DNA of 22,441 nt from an uncultured Spirochaetia bacterium (GTDB taxonomy: Bacteria > Spirochaetota > UBA4802 > JAGODF01): the NCBI GenBank assembly GCA_937967705.1, contig CALCJG010000282.1:1-22441 (forward strand), read 5' to 3'. The notes beneath the pieces are model-generated. The model saw nothing but the letters and a program-made list of their open reading frames with translations, was not told the DNA's origin and made no database searches. Positions 6,307-14,070 of the stretch are shown here, piece after piece. Both the position numbers and the translations under genes were made by a program. How positions within the stretch are numbered: the first letter of the stretch is position 1; every line of letters begins with the position of its first letter.

Positions 6307-7143
6307 ATGATTTCATCCCTTGAGGAAAAATTCAACCGGGCTCAGCTTCTGGAAAAGGAGGGCCAGGTCTCACAGGCCCTGCAGGAGTATGAGGCCATCA
6401 TAGATGAGGACAACCGCTTTAAGGAGGCCTACCTCAACCTGGGATCCCTCTACTCCAGGCTCGACCGTCTTGATGATTCGATGAAATGGTATCAGAAAGC
6501 CCTGAAGCTGGGAGAGGACCACATCATTCATTTCAATATCGGGAGCATCCATTATCGCCGGGGGGAATTCAAGAAGGCCGTTCTCGCTCTGGACAGATCC
6601 CGAAGGATCAACAGGGATTTTCCCCTCTCGACGCTGGTCATGGGGCTCTGCTTCAGCCGCCTGCGCAATATCAAGGCCGCGGAGATATGCTTTACCGACG
6701 TTCTTGCGGTTTGGCCCGACAACCTGGCGGCACTTACCGCCATGGCCATCATCTGCTACGAGAGCCGGCGTTACGACGAGGCTCTGACCCTCATCAACAA
6801 GATCATCATTCTCAACTCCCGGGACAACCGCATTCGGAAGCTCCGGGCCAACACACTCTATCAGATGAACCGGGTCAACGAGTTCACAAGCGAGATTAAA
6901 TTCATCAAATCCTTTTCCGATGGCTATGCCAATTACGACGATTTCATCAAATCCATCCCTGTCGAGATCTATACGGATAAATACGGGTCCATTAACGAAA
7001 AGATAAGGTCCCTGAGAGAAAAGGCCAGAGACAAAAGCGATACCCGAAGTCTCGTATCCCTTAGCCTCTGCCATCTGCTCAAAGGGGATACGGAGATTGC
7101 CATCGATTATCTCCTCGAAGCACGGAAGCGCAACCTGAACTGA
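6307..7143 (+). CDS. TPR-repeat protein
   Basis: A 278-residue protein of tandem tetratricopeptide repeats: about five from residue 5 to 175 (alternating helices such as AYLNLGSLYSRLDRLDDSMKWYQKAL and IHFNIGSIHYRRGEFKKAVLAL patterns), a less regular stretch (about 180-240), and another repeat at the end (SLCHLLKGDTEIAIDYLLEA). There is no signal peptide or membrane segment, so it is probably a cytoplasmic scaffold for protein-protein contacts. The ATG at 6307 has a well-placed AAGGA site (6295-6299). The frame could also open at a GTG (6268) overlapping the diguanylate cyclase stop, but that start has a poorer site. It follows the cyclase by 35 nt and precedes the next gene by 10 nt, so it is likely co-transcribed. 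Its partner is unknown. Confidence 0.85.
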   Translation: MISSLEEKFNRAQLLEKEGQVSQALQEYEAIIDEDNRFKEAYLNLGSLYSRLDRLDDSMKWYQKALKLGEDHIIHFNIGSIHYRRGEFKKAVLALDRSRRINRDFPLSTLVMGLCFSRLRNIKAAEICFTDVLAVWPDNLAALTAMAIICYESRRYDEALTLINKIIILNSRDNRIRKLRANTLYQMNRVNEFTSEIKFIKSFSDGYANYDDFIKSIPVEIYTDKYGSINEKIRSLREKARDKSDTRSLVSLSLCHLLKGDTEIAIDYLLEARKRNLN

Positions 7144-7153
7144 GGGGGAACCC

Positions 7154-7558
7154 ATGAATACGGCAACAGAGGACATCGCGCTAGCCATCAAGGACTTCGC
7201 CCGGAACACGCTGGGGTGCGGCTGTTCCGAGGACGTTTTCGATAAAATCGAATACACACCCCTCGCCCGGGCCGGGAACGACATCACCCTGCACGGAAGG
7301 ATCAACATCGGGAACCGTCTTCTTATATATACCGTTCCCGTAGATGACGTGAAGGCCCTCTTTTCCCTGATCCCCTCCCTGGTGCTTTGCGGCAGAAATG
7401 AGCGGGACCGCAACGGCTTCAATCGTTTCCGTCTCGTTCTGCTTAATCAGGGCCGGGAGGAGCTCCCCCGCTTTGCCGATTCCATTTTTCATTCCCTCAA
7501 TTACATCGACGATAAAACCCATCTCCATATCATCCCCTTGGAATCCATAAACTGGTAA
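7154..7558 (+). CDS. Small conserved-looking protein with GCGC motif, function unknown
   Basis: A 134-residue soluble protein with no signal peptide or transmembrane helix. Near the N-terminus is ARNTLGCGCSEDVFDKIEY (cysteines at about 22 and 24). The middle is beta-strand-like (DITLHGRINIGNRLLIYTVP), followed by LVLCGRNERDRNGFNRFRLVLLNQG and a helix ending with HIIPLE. The LGCGC-xx-VF pattern resembles small uncharacterised proteins I recall from deltaproteobacterial-type genomes, but I cannot name a family. Paired cysteines could bind a metal or be redox-active (inference only). The gene sits 10 nt after the TPR gene with a GAGGGGG ribosome binding site, so it probably belongs to the same operon as the diguanylate cyclase. 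No clear terminator follows. Confidence 0.7.
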   Translation: MNTATEDIALAIKDFARNTLGCGCSEDVFDKIEYTPLARAGNDITLHGRINIGNRLLIYTVPVDDVKALFSLIPSLVLCGRNERDRNGFNRFRLVLLNQGREELPRFADSIFHSLNYIDDKTHLHIIPLESINW

Positions 7559-7596
7559 AGTTCACAAGATTTTTACACGGAATCCTCATTTTCTAT

Positions 7597-7624
7597 TTGA
7601 CAATAGGGGCGGCCCGGTTTTAAT
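7597..7624 (+). promoter_or_regulatory. Sigma-70-type promoter for carA
   Basis: A perfect TTGACA (7597-7602), a 16-nt spacer and TTTAAT (7619-7624, five of six matches). The start near 7631 gives a leader of about 85 nt. No recognisable riboswitch or attenuator fold was found in the leader. Confidence 0.55.
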
Positions 7625-7716
7625 TTCGGAAACCTGCATAATTCCCAGGAGCTGTACAGGTTGACAACTGACCTTCGACAAACACGGCAGCACCACGCCT
7701 GCCTCAGGATATAACA

Positions 7717-8802
7717 ATGCAGAAGAAAGCCTACCTTATATTAGAAGACGGAACAGAATTACAGGGACTCAGTTTCGGACATGAAGAGGACTCTCTCGGT
7801 GAGGTCGTATTCAATACCTCAATGTCCGGATACCAGGAGATTCTGACAGATCCCTCCTATAACGGGCAGCTTATTACCATGACTCACCCCATGATCGGCA
7901 ATTACGGCGTGAACGACGAGGACGTAGAATCCGACCGCGTGCAGGTTGCAGGCTTCGTCGTCAAGGAATACAGCAAAACCTGCTCTAATTTCCGGTCCAC
8001 CAGCACCCTTTCAGAATATCTGAAGGCGGCCCGGGTCCCCGCCATAGAGGGAGTGGACACCCGCAGGCTGACGCGGTATATCCGCGATAAGGGTGCCCTG
8101 AGGGGCGGCATCTTTTTCCGGAGGGAGGAGGCCAGGGAGCGGCTTCTCGCCCATCCCAGCATGAACGGTCTGGATCTTACGGGCCAGGTAAGCTGCCGGG
8201 AACCCTACACCTACGGAAACTCAGATCCGGTCAAACCCCTGGTGGCGGTGTATGACTTCGGGGTCAAGACAAACATCCTTCGTTTGCTGGAAAAGAGCGG
8301 TTTTTCCCTGAAGGTCTTCCCGGGGGAGACCCCCCTGAAGGACGTGCTGCGGGAAAAAGTGAAGGGCATCTTCCTCTCCAACGGACCGGGAGATCCCGAT
8401 GCTGTTACTCATGCCAAAGGCCTGGTGAAGGATATTGTCCGGGAGGAGATCCCCTGCTTCGGCATCTGTCTGGGACATCAGATCATCGCACTGGGTCTGG
8501 GAGGACGGACCTACAAACTCAAATTCGGCCATCGCGGGGCCAATCAGCCGGTCAAGAATTTACGCACCGGGCATGTGGAGATCACATCGCAGAACCACGG
8601 TTTTGCCGTGGAAGAAGAATCCGTAAGACAGCTGAATGATGTCGAGATCACCCATATGAACCTGAACGACAACACCGTGGAAGGGCTGCACCATAAGCGG
8701 TTACCCCTCTTTTCCGTACAGTATCATCCCGAGGCAAGTCCGGGACCCCATGATTCCCGGTACCTCTTCACACAATTTTATCGTATGGTTGCCGGGAACT
8801 GA
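7717..8802 (+). CDS. carA: Carbamoyl-phosphate synthase small (glutamine amidotransferase) subunit
   Basis: CarA hydrolyses glutamine and passes ammonia to CarB, which makes carbamoyl phosphate for pyrimidine and arginine synthesis in the cytoplasm. The 361-residue protein is of normal length. The N-terminal CPSase small-chain domain (LEDGTELQGLSFG, FNTSMSGYQEILTDPSY, GVDTRRLTRYIRDKGALRG) is followed by a class I glutamine amidotransferase domain with FLSNGPGDP, the nucleophile elbow PCFGICLGHQ (C251), and the His-Glu pair in QYHPEASPGPHD (H337, E339). All three triad residues are present. No carB lies in the window, so the large subunit must be encoded elsewhere. The pathway partner argH is about 4 kb downstream. 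Confidence 0.97.
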   Translation: MQKKAYLILEDGTELQGLSFGHEEDSLGEVVFNTSMSGYQEILTDPSYNGQLITMTHPMIGNYGVNDEDVESDRVQVAGFVVKEYSKTCSNFRSTSTLSEYLKAARVPAIEGVDTRRLTRYIRDKGALRGGIFFRREEARERLLAHPSMNGLDLTGQVSCREPYTYGNSDPVKPLVAVYDFGVKTNILRLLEKSGFSLKVFPGETPLKDVLREKVKGIFLSNGPGDPDAVTHAKGLVKDIVREEIPCFGICLGHQIIALGLGGRTYKLKFGHRGANQPVKNLRTGHVEITSQNHGFAVEEESVRQLNDVEITHMNLNDNTVEGLHHKRLPLFSVQYHPEASPGPHDSRYLFTQFYRMVAGN

Positions 8803-8841
8803 TCCAACCCGGCCGTTCCGGTTTCAAGTCCGCCGTACAGA

Positions 8842-8858
8842 CCGGGTCATGAGCCCGG
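8842..8858 (+). terminator. Weak hairpin after carA (possible terminator)
   Basis: The CCGGG / CCCGG stem with a 7-nt loop lies 40 nt past the carA stop and is followed by CATTTGTTAAT, a poor U tract. It may be a weak terminator. The rest of the 214-nt gap before nrdJ shows no clear promoter or riboswitch. Confidence 0.25.
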
Positions 8859-9016
8859 CATTTGTTAATGGGGAAGAGCGTCATCATCTCTCCTCCGGGC
8901 AGGGGGAAATGAGCGATTGTACCCGATTAACATGAGATCAAAATAAATAATAGTTGCCGAAGAGACTCAACAAGACGTATCATAAGAATGAATCAATAAC
9001 GGGAGGGATTCAATCA

Positions 9017-11350
9017 GTGCCACAGACAATCGTCAACACCGAGGCCAGGGATATCCCATGGCAGAAAATCAAACTCAAATCCGCAAAAAAACCTGAACTT
9101 CTGGAAAATTCGCTGATCGTGCTGGAGAAGCGCTATCTAGCCAAGAACGACAAGGGAGAGATTATAGAGACACCGGTCGAGATGTTCCAGCGCATAGCCC
9201 GGTACATCGCCTCGGCGGATTATTATTACGGGCGGGATGATTCCGAGGTGAGTCAGACCGCCGATGCCTTCTACGAGGCCATGGCGGATCTGGAATTCAT
9301 CCCCAACAGCCCCACGCTCATGAACGCAGGCCGATCCCTGAATCAGCTCTCTGCCTGTTTTGTCCTTCCCGTGGAGGATTCCATGGAGGGGATTTTCGAT
9401 GCCATCAAGCATATGGCCCTGATCCACAAGAGCGGAGGGGGAACGGGTTTTTCCTTCTCCCGCCTTCGCCCCAAGAGCGACATGGTCAAAACGACCACGG
9501 GAGTATCGAGCGGCCCGGTCTCTTTCATGAACATCTTCAATGCGGCAACGGAAACCATCAAGCAGGGTGGGACCCGCCGCGGCGCCAATATGGCCATACT
9601 GAGCGTCAACCATCCCGACATTCTCGACTTCATCACCGCCAAGCGGGACAACACCGCCCTGACCAATTTCAACTGTTCCGTCGCACTGACGGACGCCTTC
9701 ATGGAGGCCGTGGAATCTGACGGCGAATACGAGCTGATCAACCCCAGGAACAATCAGCCGGTGCAGAGGCTCAAGGCCCGGGAGGTCTTCGATCTCATCG
9801 TGAAGATGGCCTGGAAAAACGGAGAGCCGGGCATAGTCTTCCTTGACCGCATCAACGACAAAAACCCCCTGAAAAAGATCGGGCTCATCGAAAGCACCAA
9901 TCCCTGCGGGGAACAGCCCCTTCTGCCCTATGAATCCTGCAATCTCGGCTCCATCAACCTGAACAAGGTTTTAATACAGAAGGACGGTGTCTGGGAGATC
10001 GATTTCGGCAAATTGCGGGAACTCACTCATCTGTCGGTACACTTCCTGGACAACGTGATTGATCTCAACAAATATCCCCTGGAGGAGATTCGGGAAAAGA
10101 CCCTGTCCAACCGCAAGATCGGCCTGGGAATCATGGGTTTTTCCGACCTGCTCATCCGTTTGGGAATTCCCTACAATTCGGAAGAGGCCGTGGCCATGGC
10201 CCGCAGGATCATGTCCTTCATACAGGAGGAATCCCGGGAGGCTTCACGGCATCTCGCCCGGGAACGGGGAGCCTTCCTCAATTTCCCTTCCTCGGATTTC
10301 GCATCCAGGGGGGAGGAACCTCTCAGAAACGCCACAACGACGACCATAGCCCCCACGGGCACCATAAGCATCATAGCCGGCACATCCAGCGGGATCGAAC
10401 CGATCTTCGCACTGGCTTATGTAAGGAACGTGCTGGACAACAACGTGCTGGTGGAATCAAATCCCCTCTTCGAGGCCTACGCGAAGGAGAAGGGTTTCTT
10501 CACGGAAGACCTGATGAAACAGATCGCCAAAACCGGCTCCGTTTCGGACAACGAAGATGTTCCCGGAGAAGCACAGCGCATATTCGTTACGGCTCACGAC
10601 GTTTCCCCGGAATGGCACATCCGAATTCAGGCCGCCTTTCAGGAATATGTTGATAACGCTGTTTCTAAAACCGTCAACTTCCCCCACAGCGCCACCGAAC
10701 AGGATATCGAAAAAGTCTACCTCATGGCCTACGAGACGGGATGCAAGGGTGTGACGGTATACCGCGACGGCTCACGGGATTCCCAGGTTCTGGAGGTGGC
10801 CCGGGAGGACAGGGAAAAAGAGGAGAACCGGCCCGGAATCCCCACGATCATATCACCCCGTCCCCGGAAAGATGTGACCTGGGGCTCCACCAGAAAGATG
10901 AGCACGGGTTGCGGTTCCCTCTATGTTACCATCAACGAGGACGAGCAGGGGGTCTTCGAGGTCTTTGCCGCCATGGGCAAGGGCGGGGGCTGCGCCTCCA
11001 GCCAAACCGAGGCGGTAAGCCGTCTCATCTCCCTCTCATTACGCAGCGGCATTCAGCCCGAGCAGATCATCAAGCAGCTCAAGGGTGTCCGCTGTCCCAA
11101 TCAGGCATGGGAGAAGGGCGGCAGAATCTATTCCTGTTCCGACGCCATCGCCAAGGCCATGGAACGCTATATCGGCAGCGATTCGCGCAAGACGGCTCCG
11201 GACAACGATTCCGCCAAGAACCTGGCCGAAACCAACGGCAAGGGCGGAGACACGGTGATGGTTGGGGTCTGTCCCGACTGCCATGGACCTCTGGAGTTCG
11301 AATCCGGATGTTCAGTCTGCAGGATGTGCGGCTTTTCGCGATGCGGTTGA
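9017..11350 (+). CDS. nrdJ: Vitamin B12-dependent (class II) ribonucleoside-diphosphate reductase
   Basis: This 777-residue enzyme reduces ribonucleotides to deoxyribonucleotides with adenosylcobalamin as radical source, independently of oxygen. The GTG at 9017 is chosen because GGGAGGG (9001-9007) precedes it. The in-frame TTG at 8954 has no such site. Recognised motifs are the redox cysteine C114 (LSACFVLPVEDSMEGIF), HKSGGGTGFSFSRLRP, GGTRRGANMA, the active-site NPCGE loop (N295, C297, E299), the second redox cysteine C308 (ESCNLGSINL), ATTTTIAPTGTISIIAGTSSGIEP and GCKGVTVYRDGSRDSQVL. A TSCPD-type domain follows (STGCGSLYVTINED, GGGCASSQTEAVSRLISLSL). A C-terminal Cys cluster (CPDCHG, CSVCRMCGFSRCG) probably carries reducing equivalents or binds zinc. 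No N-terminal ATP cone is seen. A strong terminator follows. Confidence 0.96.
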   Translation: MPQTIVNTEARDIPWQKIKLKSAKKPELLENSLIVLEKRYLAKNDKGEIIETPVEMFQRIARYIASADYYYGRDDSEVSQTADAFYEAMADLEFIPNSPTLMNAGRSLNQLSACFVLPVEDSMEGIFDAIKHMALIHKSGGGTGFSFSRLRPKSDMVKTTTGVSSGPVSFMNIFNAATETIKQGGTRRGANMAILSVNHPDILDFITAKRDNTALTNFNCSVALTDAFMEAVESDGEYELINPRNNQPVQRLKAREVFDLIVKMAWKNGEPGIVFLDRINDKNPLKKIGLIESTNPCGEQPLLPYESCNLGSINLNKVLIQKDGVWEIDFGKLRELTHLSVHFLDNVIDLNKYPLEEIREKTLSNRKIGLGIMGFSDLLIRLGIPYNSEEAVAMARRIMSFIQEESREASRHLARERGAFLNFPSSDFASRGEEPLRNATTTTIAPTGTISIIAGTSSGIEPIFALAYVRNVLDNNVLVESNPLFEAYAKEKGFFTEDLMKQIAKTGSVSDNEDVPGEAQRIFVTAHDVSPEWHIRIQAAFQEYVDNAVSKTVNFPHSATEQDIEKVYLMAYETGCKGVTVYRDGSRDSQVLEVAREDREKEENRPGIPTIISPRPRKDVTWGSTRKMSTGCGSLYVTINEDEQGVFEVFAAMGKGGGCASSQTEAVSRLISLSLRSGIQPEQIIKQLKGVRCPNQAWEKGGRIYSCSDAIAKAMERYIGSDSRKTAPDNDSAKNLAETNGKGGDTVMVGVCPDCHGPLEFESGCSVCRMCGFSRCG

Positions 11351-11386
11351 TTTGATCAGAGATTTTTTATTATAAAGGGAAGGATG

Positions 11387-11436
11387 CTCTGCATACCTCT
11401 GCGCCGACGGACGGCGGGAGGTATACAGAGTTTTTT
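11387..11436 (+). terminator. Strong rho-independent terminator after nrdJ
   Basis: A long hairpin pairs CTCTG (11387-11391) with CAGAG (11426-11430) and ATACCTC with GAGGTAT, one mismatch between them, and has an inner CGCCG/CGGCG stem. It is followed directly by six T (11431-11436). On the minus strand the same hairpin follows the convergent barrel gene but lacks an immediate U run. Confidence 0.88.
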
Positions 11437-11443
11437 CTCTCCC

Positions 11444-12295
11444 TTAGAAAGCATAGCCCATATCGAAGCCCGCCCATATGTGGTTCTTCAGTCTCCCGAT
11501 CCCGGCATATTCCAGCTGGAAATCTTTGTCCAGGGAACGGGCATAGGAAGCGAAGCCGCCGAAGGAGGCCTTTCCGTGATCCTTCTTGATTCCCACGGTT
11601 CCCCCGGCATCGCTCCATCCCTTTCTCTTGAGATAGGCATTGTTGTAATACCCCACCCAGGGACTTATGTAGAAAGAAAATCCGTCCTTCTCGATGAGGT
11701 TGTGCGTCAGGGAAAGCTTTACATAATAATCCTCATTCCTTGGATTTTTGTCGTTGTTCTCCTCGACATAATAATCATAGAAACACTCCACTGTGGGATT
11801 TAGAAGCACCTTTAGCCCCAGGGAGAGGGAACCTTCCCAGAACGAGGGATTTTTCGCCTTGGATGTCTCCGTATCCGCCGCATCGTAATAGGGATAGTGA
11901 ACGTACATGACGCCGATACCAAAGGCAACAAGTTTGGCGAACTCGGTGGAATAGGATATTCCATAATCCATCTCCGTCAGGGTCTTCTGTGACTTTTTGT
12001 TGGCCTTCAGCTCTTCCGTGCTCTTGTCGCTCTGCTGGGCATAGTCCTGCGATATCCCGGCGGCAACTTTGAGTGCCAGCCCGACAGTTGGGAACTTTAC
12101 CCCCAGCCCCGGCCATATGACGCCGTTGCTCTTACCATTCAGCTCAATACCCCTCCACCAGTAGGTACTGTAATAGGAGAGGGATACGGGCACCTCGACC
12201 ACACTCGACTCTTCAGCATTCAGCCTCTCCCACGCTGGCAGGGACAGCAGACCGAACAACAGAACAAACACAACTGCATATTTTCTCAGTTTCAT
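11444..12295 (-). CDS. Outer-membrane beta-barrel protein (porin-like), family uncertain
   Basis: A 283-residue exported protein. The ATG at 12293-12295 is chosen because AAGGAGGA lies five bases upstream. An N-terminal basic-hydrophobic signal peptide (about 1-26, ending near LNA) precedes a mature part of alternating, aromatic-rich strands. SLSYYSTYWWRGIELNG resembles the first strands of the TorF/Gcw_chp family of putative porins. Further strand pairs such as GISYSTEFAKLVAFGIGVMYV and FSFYISPWVGYY follow, and the chain ends GFDMGYAF, with the C-terminal Phe typical of barrels inserted by BAM. It is probably an outer-membrane channel or structural barrel. Substrate is unknown. It is convergent with nrdJ and divergent from argH, and appears to be a single-gene unit. 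Confidence 0.8.
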   Translation of the reverse strand: MKLRKYAVVFVLLFGLLSLPAWERLNAEESSVVEVPVSLSYYSTYWWRGIELNGKSNGVIWPGLGVKFPTVGLALKVAAGISQDYAQQSDKSTEELKANKKSQKTLTEMDYGISYSTEFAKLVAFGIGVMYVHYPYYDAADTETSKAKNPSFWEGSLSLGLKVLLNPTVECFYDYYVEENNDKNPRNEDYYVKLSLTHNLIEKDGFSFYISPWVGYYNNAYLKRKGWSDAGGTVGIKKDHGKASFGGFASYARSLDKDFQLEYAGIGRLKNHIWAGFDMGYAF

Positions 12296-12364
12296 TAGTA
12301 TCCTCCTTATCGGAACAATTGTTTGCTTCCTGACTTCTCCCCTCTTCATGACCATGCCCCAGGG

Positions 12365-12393
12365 ATTATAAAGGGAAAAGCATTGCGGTTCAT
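12365..12393 (-). promoter_or_regulatory. Promoter for the outer-membrane barrel gene
   Basis: A perfect TATAAT on the minus strand (12365-12370), with a weak -35 ATGAAC (12388-12393) at 17-nt spacing. The start near 12357 gives a leader of about 60 nt. The weak -35 suggests an activator may be needed. Confidence 0.45.
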
Positions 12394-12395
12394 AT

Positions 12396-12424
12396 GTTGC
12401 GCGCAACTCCTATGTTCAATGAAC
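12396..12424. promoter_or_regulatory. Two short palindromes upstream of the barrel promoter
   Basis: GTTGCGCGCAAC (12396-12407) is a perfect 12-bp palindrome, and GTTCAATGAAC (12414-12424) is an 11-bp dyad with one central base. Both lie directly upstream of the barrel gene's weak -35 box, where an activator would bind. Short palindromes can arise by chance. Confidence 0.25.
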
Positions 12425-12487
12425 CTGATATACATTAATCACCATACCTTTCATCTGTCATTTATTAATGGGCTAATGCTCCGCATA

Positions 12488-12516
12488 TTGACTTCTATTT
12501 TACACCGAGTTAACAT
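12488..12516 (+). promoter_or_regulatory. Possible distal argH promoter
   Basis: TTGACT (12488-12493), 17 nt, TAACAT (12511-12516), with five and four of six consensus matches. It would give a long leader of about 150 nt. Confidence 0.3.
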
Positions 12517-12586
12517 TTTTCAAAAAACCGTATTGTCGGACAAGCAACGATGCAGATGTCCTCAGATAATTTTACACGGCCGTAAC

Positions 12587-12602
12587 AGGAAAATAATTTC
12601 CT
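12587..12602. promoter_or_regulatory. Dyad AGGAAAATAATTTCCT at argH promoter (operator candidate)
   Basis: Six-base arms AGGAAA and TTTCCT surround ATAA. The right arm touches the TTGACT -35 box at 12602-12607. It does not match the E. coli ARG box. Confidence 0.25.
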
Positions 12603-12630
12603 TGACTTCCCCGGGGGATCTTTCTATTTA
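12602..12630 (+). promoter_or_regulatory. Possible proximal argH promoter
   Basis: TTGACT (12602-12607), 17 nt, TATTTA (12625-12630). The -10 box is poor (three of six). The start near 12637 would give a leader of about 40 nt with a GGGGGG ribosome binding site before the TTG start. Confidence 0.3.
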
Positions 12631-12675
12631 TGAGTATACATTTTCATTACACCAGTTTATCAGGGGGGCCGAACA

Positions 12676-14070
12676 TTGAGCGGGGAAAAAAAACTCTGGG
12701 GAGGGAGATTCGAGGAGACCCCTTCCGAAATAACGGAACGCATTTCCTCGTCCATTCAGTACGACCGCCGGCTTTACCGTCAGGACATCAGAGGGTCGTT
12801 AGCCCATGCCTCCATGCTGAAAAATATTGGGATACTCTCCGCCGAGGAGCACCGTCTCATCGGTGAGGGTCTTAGGCAGATTGAACGGGAAATAGACGAG
12901 GGCAGCTTCCCCTTTTCCTTTTCCCTGGAGGACATACACATGAACATAGAGGCGCGCCTCACGGAACGCATCGGCGAGGCGGGCCGCAAGCTCCATACGG
13001 GACGCTCCCGCAACGACCAGGTGGCCCTGGACATACGTCTGTACCTGCTGGATGAAGCAGTCCTGATTGAAGAACTCCTGAGGGGGCTCCTGAACACCCT
13101 CATCGCCCAGGCCGAGGCCAACCTGGACGTCGTCATGCCGGGATACACACACATGCAGGTGGCCCAGCCGGTCCGTTTCAGCCAGCACATGCTGGCCTAT
13201 GCCTGGTCGCTCACCCGCGATCTGCGGCGGCTGGGAAACGCCGCCCGGGCCGCCCGGCTCCTCCCCATCGGCTCCGGGGCCCTGGCGGGGGTCAATTACC
13301 CCAGCGACCGGGACTTCTTGAAGGGGGAACTGGGCTTCGACGGCATCACCCCCAACAGTATGGACACCGTGAGCGACCGCGACTTCCTGCTGGACTTCCT
13401 CTACTTTGCCGCGGTGCTGGGCATGCATCTCTCCCGTCTCGGCGAGGAGTTGGTCCTCTGGTCCTCGTCAGAGTTTGGCTTCATACGCCTGGCCGACAGG
13501 GTGACCACGGGCTCGTCCATCATGCCGCAGAAGCGCAATCCCGACCTGGCGGAGCTCATCCGGGGGAAATCGGGCCGCCTCTACGGCAACCTCGTCTCCC
13601 TGCTCACGACGCTCAAGGGCCTGCCCATGACCTACAACCGCGACATGCAGGAGGACAAGGAGCCCTTTTTCGATTCCGTGGATACCGTCAAGCTCTGTCT
13701 GGAGGGAATGAACGAGATGCTCTCCACCATGACGGTCAACCGCGAAAGGATGAGGCGGGCCGTTTACAGCAATTACTCCACCGCCACCGATTTGGCGGAT
13801 TACCTGGCGCGCCGGGGCGTCCCCTTCCGGGAGTCCCACGAGATCACCGGTAAAATCGTACGTTACTGCGAGGAAAAGGGGCTGGACTTCTTCAGTCTTT
13901 CGGCGGACACGCTGCGCCAATTTTCGGACAAAATTGGGGAGGATGTGGGTGATGTCCTGAATCCGGAAAGCTCCCCGGAGCGTAAACTCTCGGCGGGAAG
14001 CACCGCTCGCCCGGAGATCGAAAAACAGCTGGCAGCGCTCAAAACCCTTTTAAAGGAAAAAACGATATGA
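12676..14070 (+). CDS. argH: Argininosuccinate lyase
   Basis: ArgH splits argininosuccinate into arginine and fumarate, the last step of arginine synthesis in the cytoplasm. The 464-residue length is normal for the fumarase/aspartase superfamily. The N-terminus KLWGGRFEE is the family's standard opening. HMNIEARLTERIG, HTGRSRNDQV, GYTHMQVAQPV (with the conserved His) and the signature loop GSSIMPQKRNP (279-289, with catalytic-loop serines S280/S281) are all present. The start is TTG at 12676 with GGGGGG seven bases before it. No ATG lies nearby in frame, and the KLWGGRF motif lies only a few residues in. Its stop overlaps the start of the MgtC-family gene (ATGA). No other arg gene is adjacent. 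Confidence 0.97.
   Translation: MSGEKKLWGGRFEETPSEITERISSSIQYDRRLYRQDIRGSLAHASMLKNIGILSAEEHRLIGEGLRQIEREIDEGSFPFSFSLEDIHMNIEARLTERIGEAGRKLHTGRSRNDQVALDIRLYLLDEAVLIEELLRGLLNTLIAQAEANLDVVMPGYTHMQVAQPVRFSQHMLAYAWSLTRDLRRLGNAARAARLLPIGSGALAGVNYPSDRDFLKGELGFDGITPNSMDTVSDRDFLLDFLYFAAVLGMHLSRLGEELVLWSSSEFGFIRLADRVTTGSSIMPQKRNPDLAELIRGKSGRLYGNLVSLLTTLKGLPMTYNRDMQEDKEPFFDSVDTVKLCLEGMNEMLSTMTVNRERMRRAVYSNYSTATDLADYLARRGVPFRESHEITGKIVRYCEEKGLDFFSLSADTLRQFSDKIGEDVGDVLNPESSPERKLSAGSTARPEIEKQLAALKTLLKEKTI

Larger units (their letters stand above)
12296..12675. other. Divergent intergenic region (barrel protein / argH)
   Basis: A 380-nt AT-rich stretch without a gene. It contains the barrel-gene promoter (12365-12393, minus), two small palindromes just upstream of it (12396-12407 and 12414-12424), two plus-strand promoter candidates for argH (12488-12516 and 12602-12630) and a 16-nt dyad (12587-12602) touching the second one. 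Confidence 0.55.

Noticed and set aside
7661..7690. Second TTGACA in the carA leader
   Set aside because: No acceptable -10 box lies 15-19 nt downstream. The promoter at 7597-7624 is much better.
8909..8935. Eight-codon ORF (MSDCTRLT) after AGGGGGA, upstream of nrdJ
   Set aside because: The ribosome binding site is only one or two bases from the ATG and nothing indicates that it is translated.
8803..9016. Cobalamin riboswitch before the B12-dependent reductase
   Set aside because: I looked for the conserved B12-box (AGYCAGGAGACCTGCC-like) and GCCACTG core and found neither. Infernal with the cobalamin model would be decisive.
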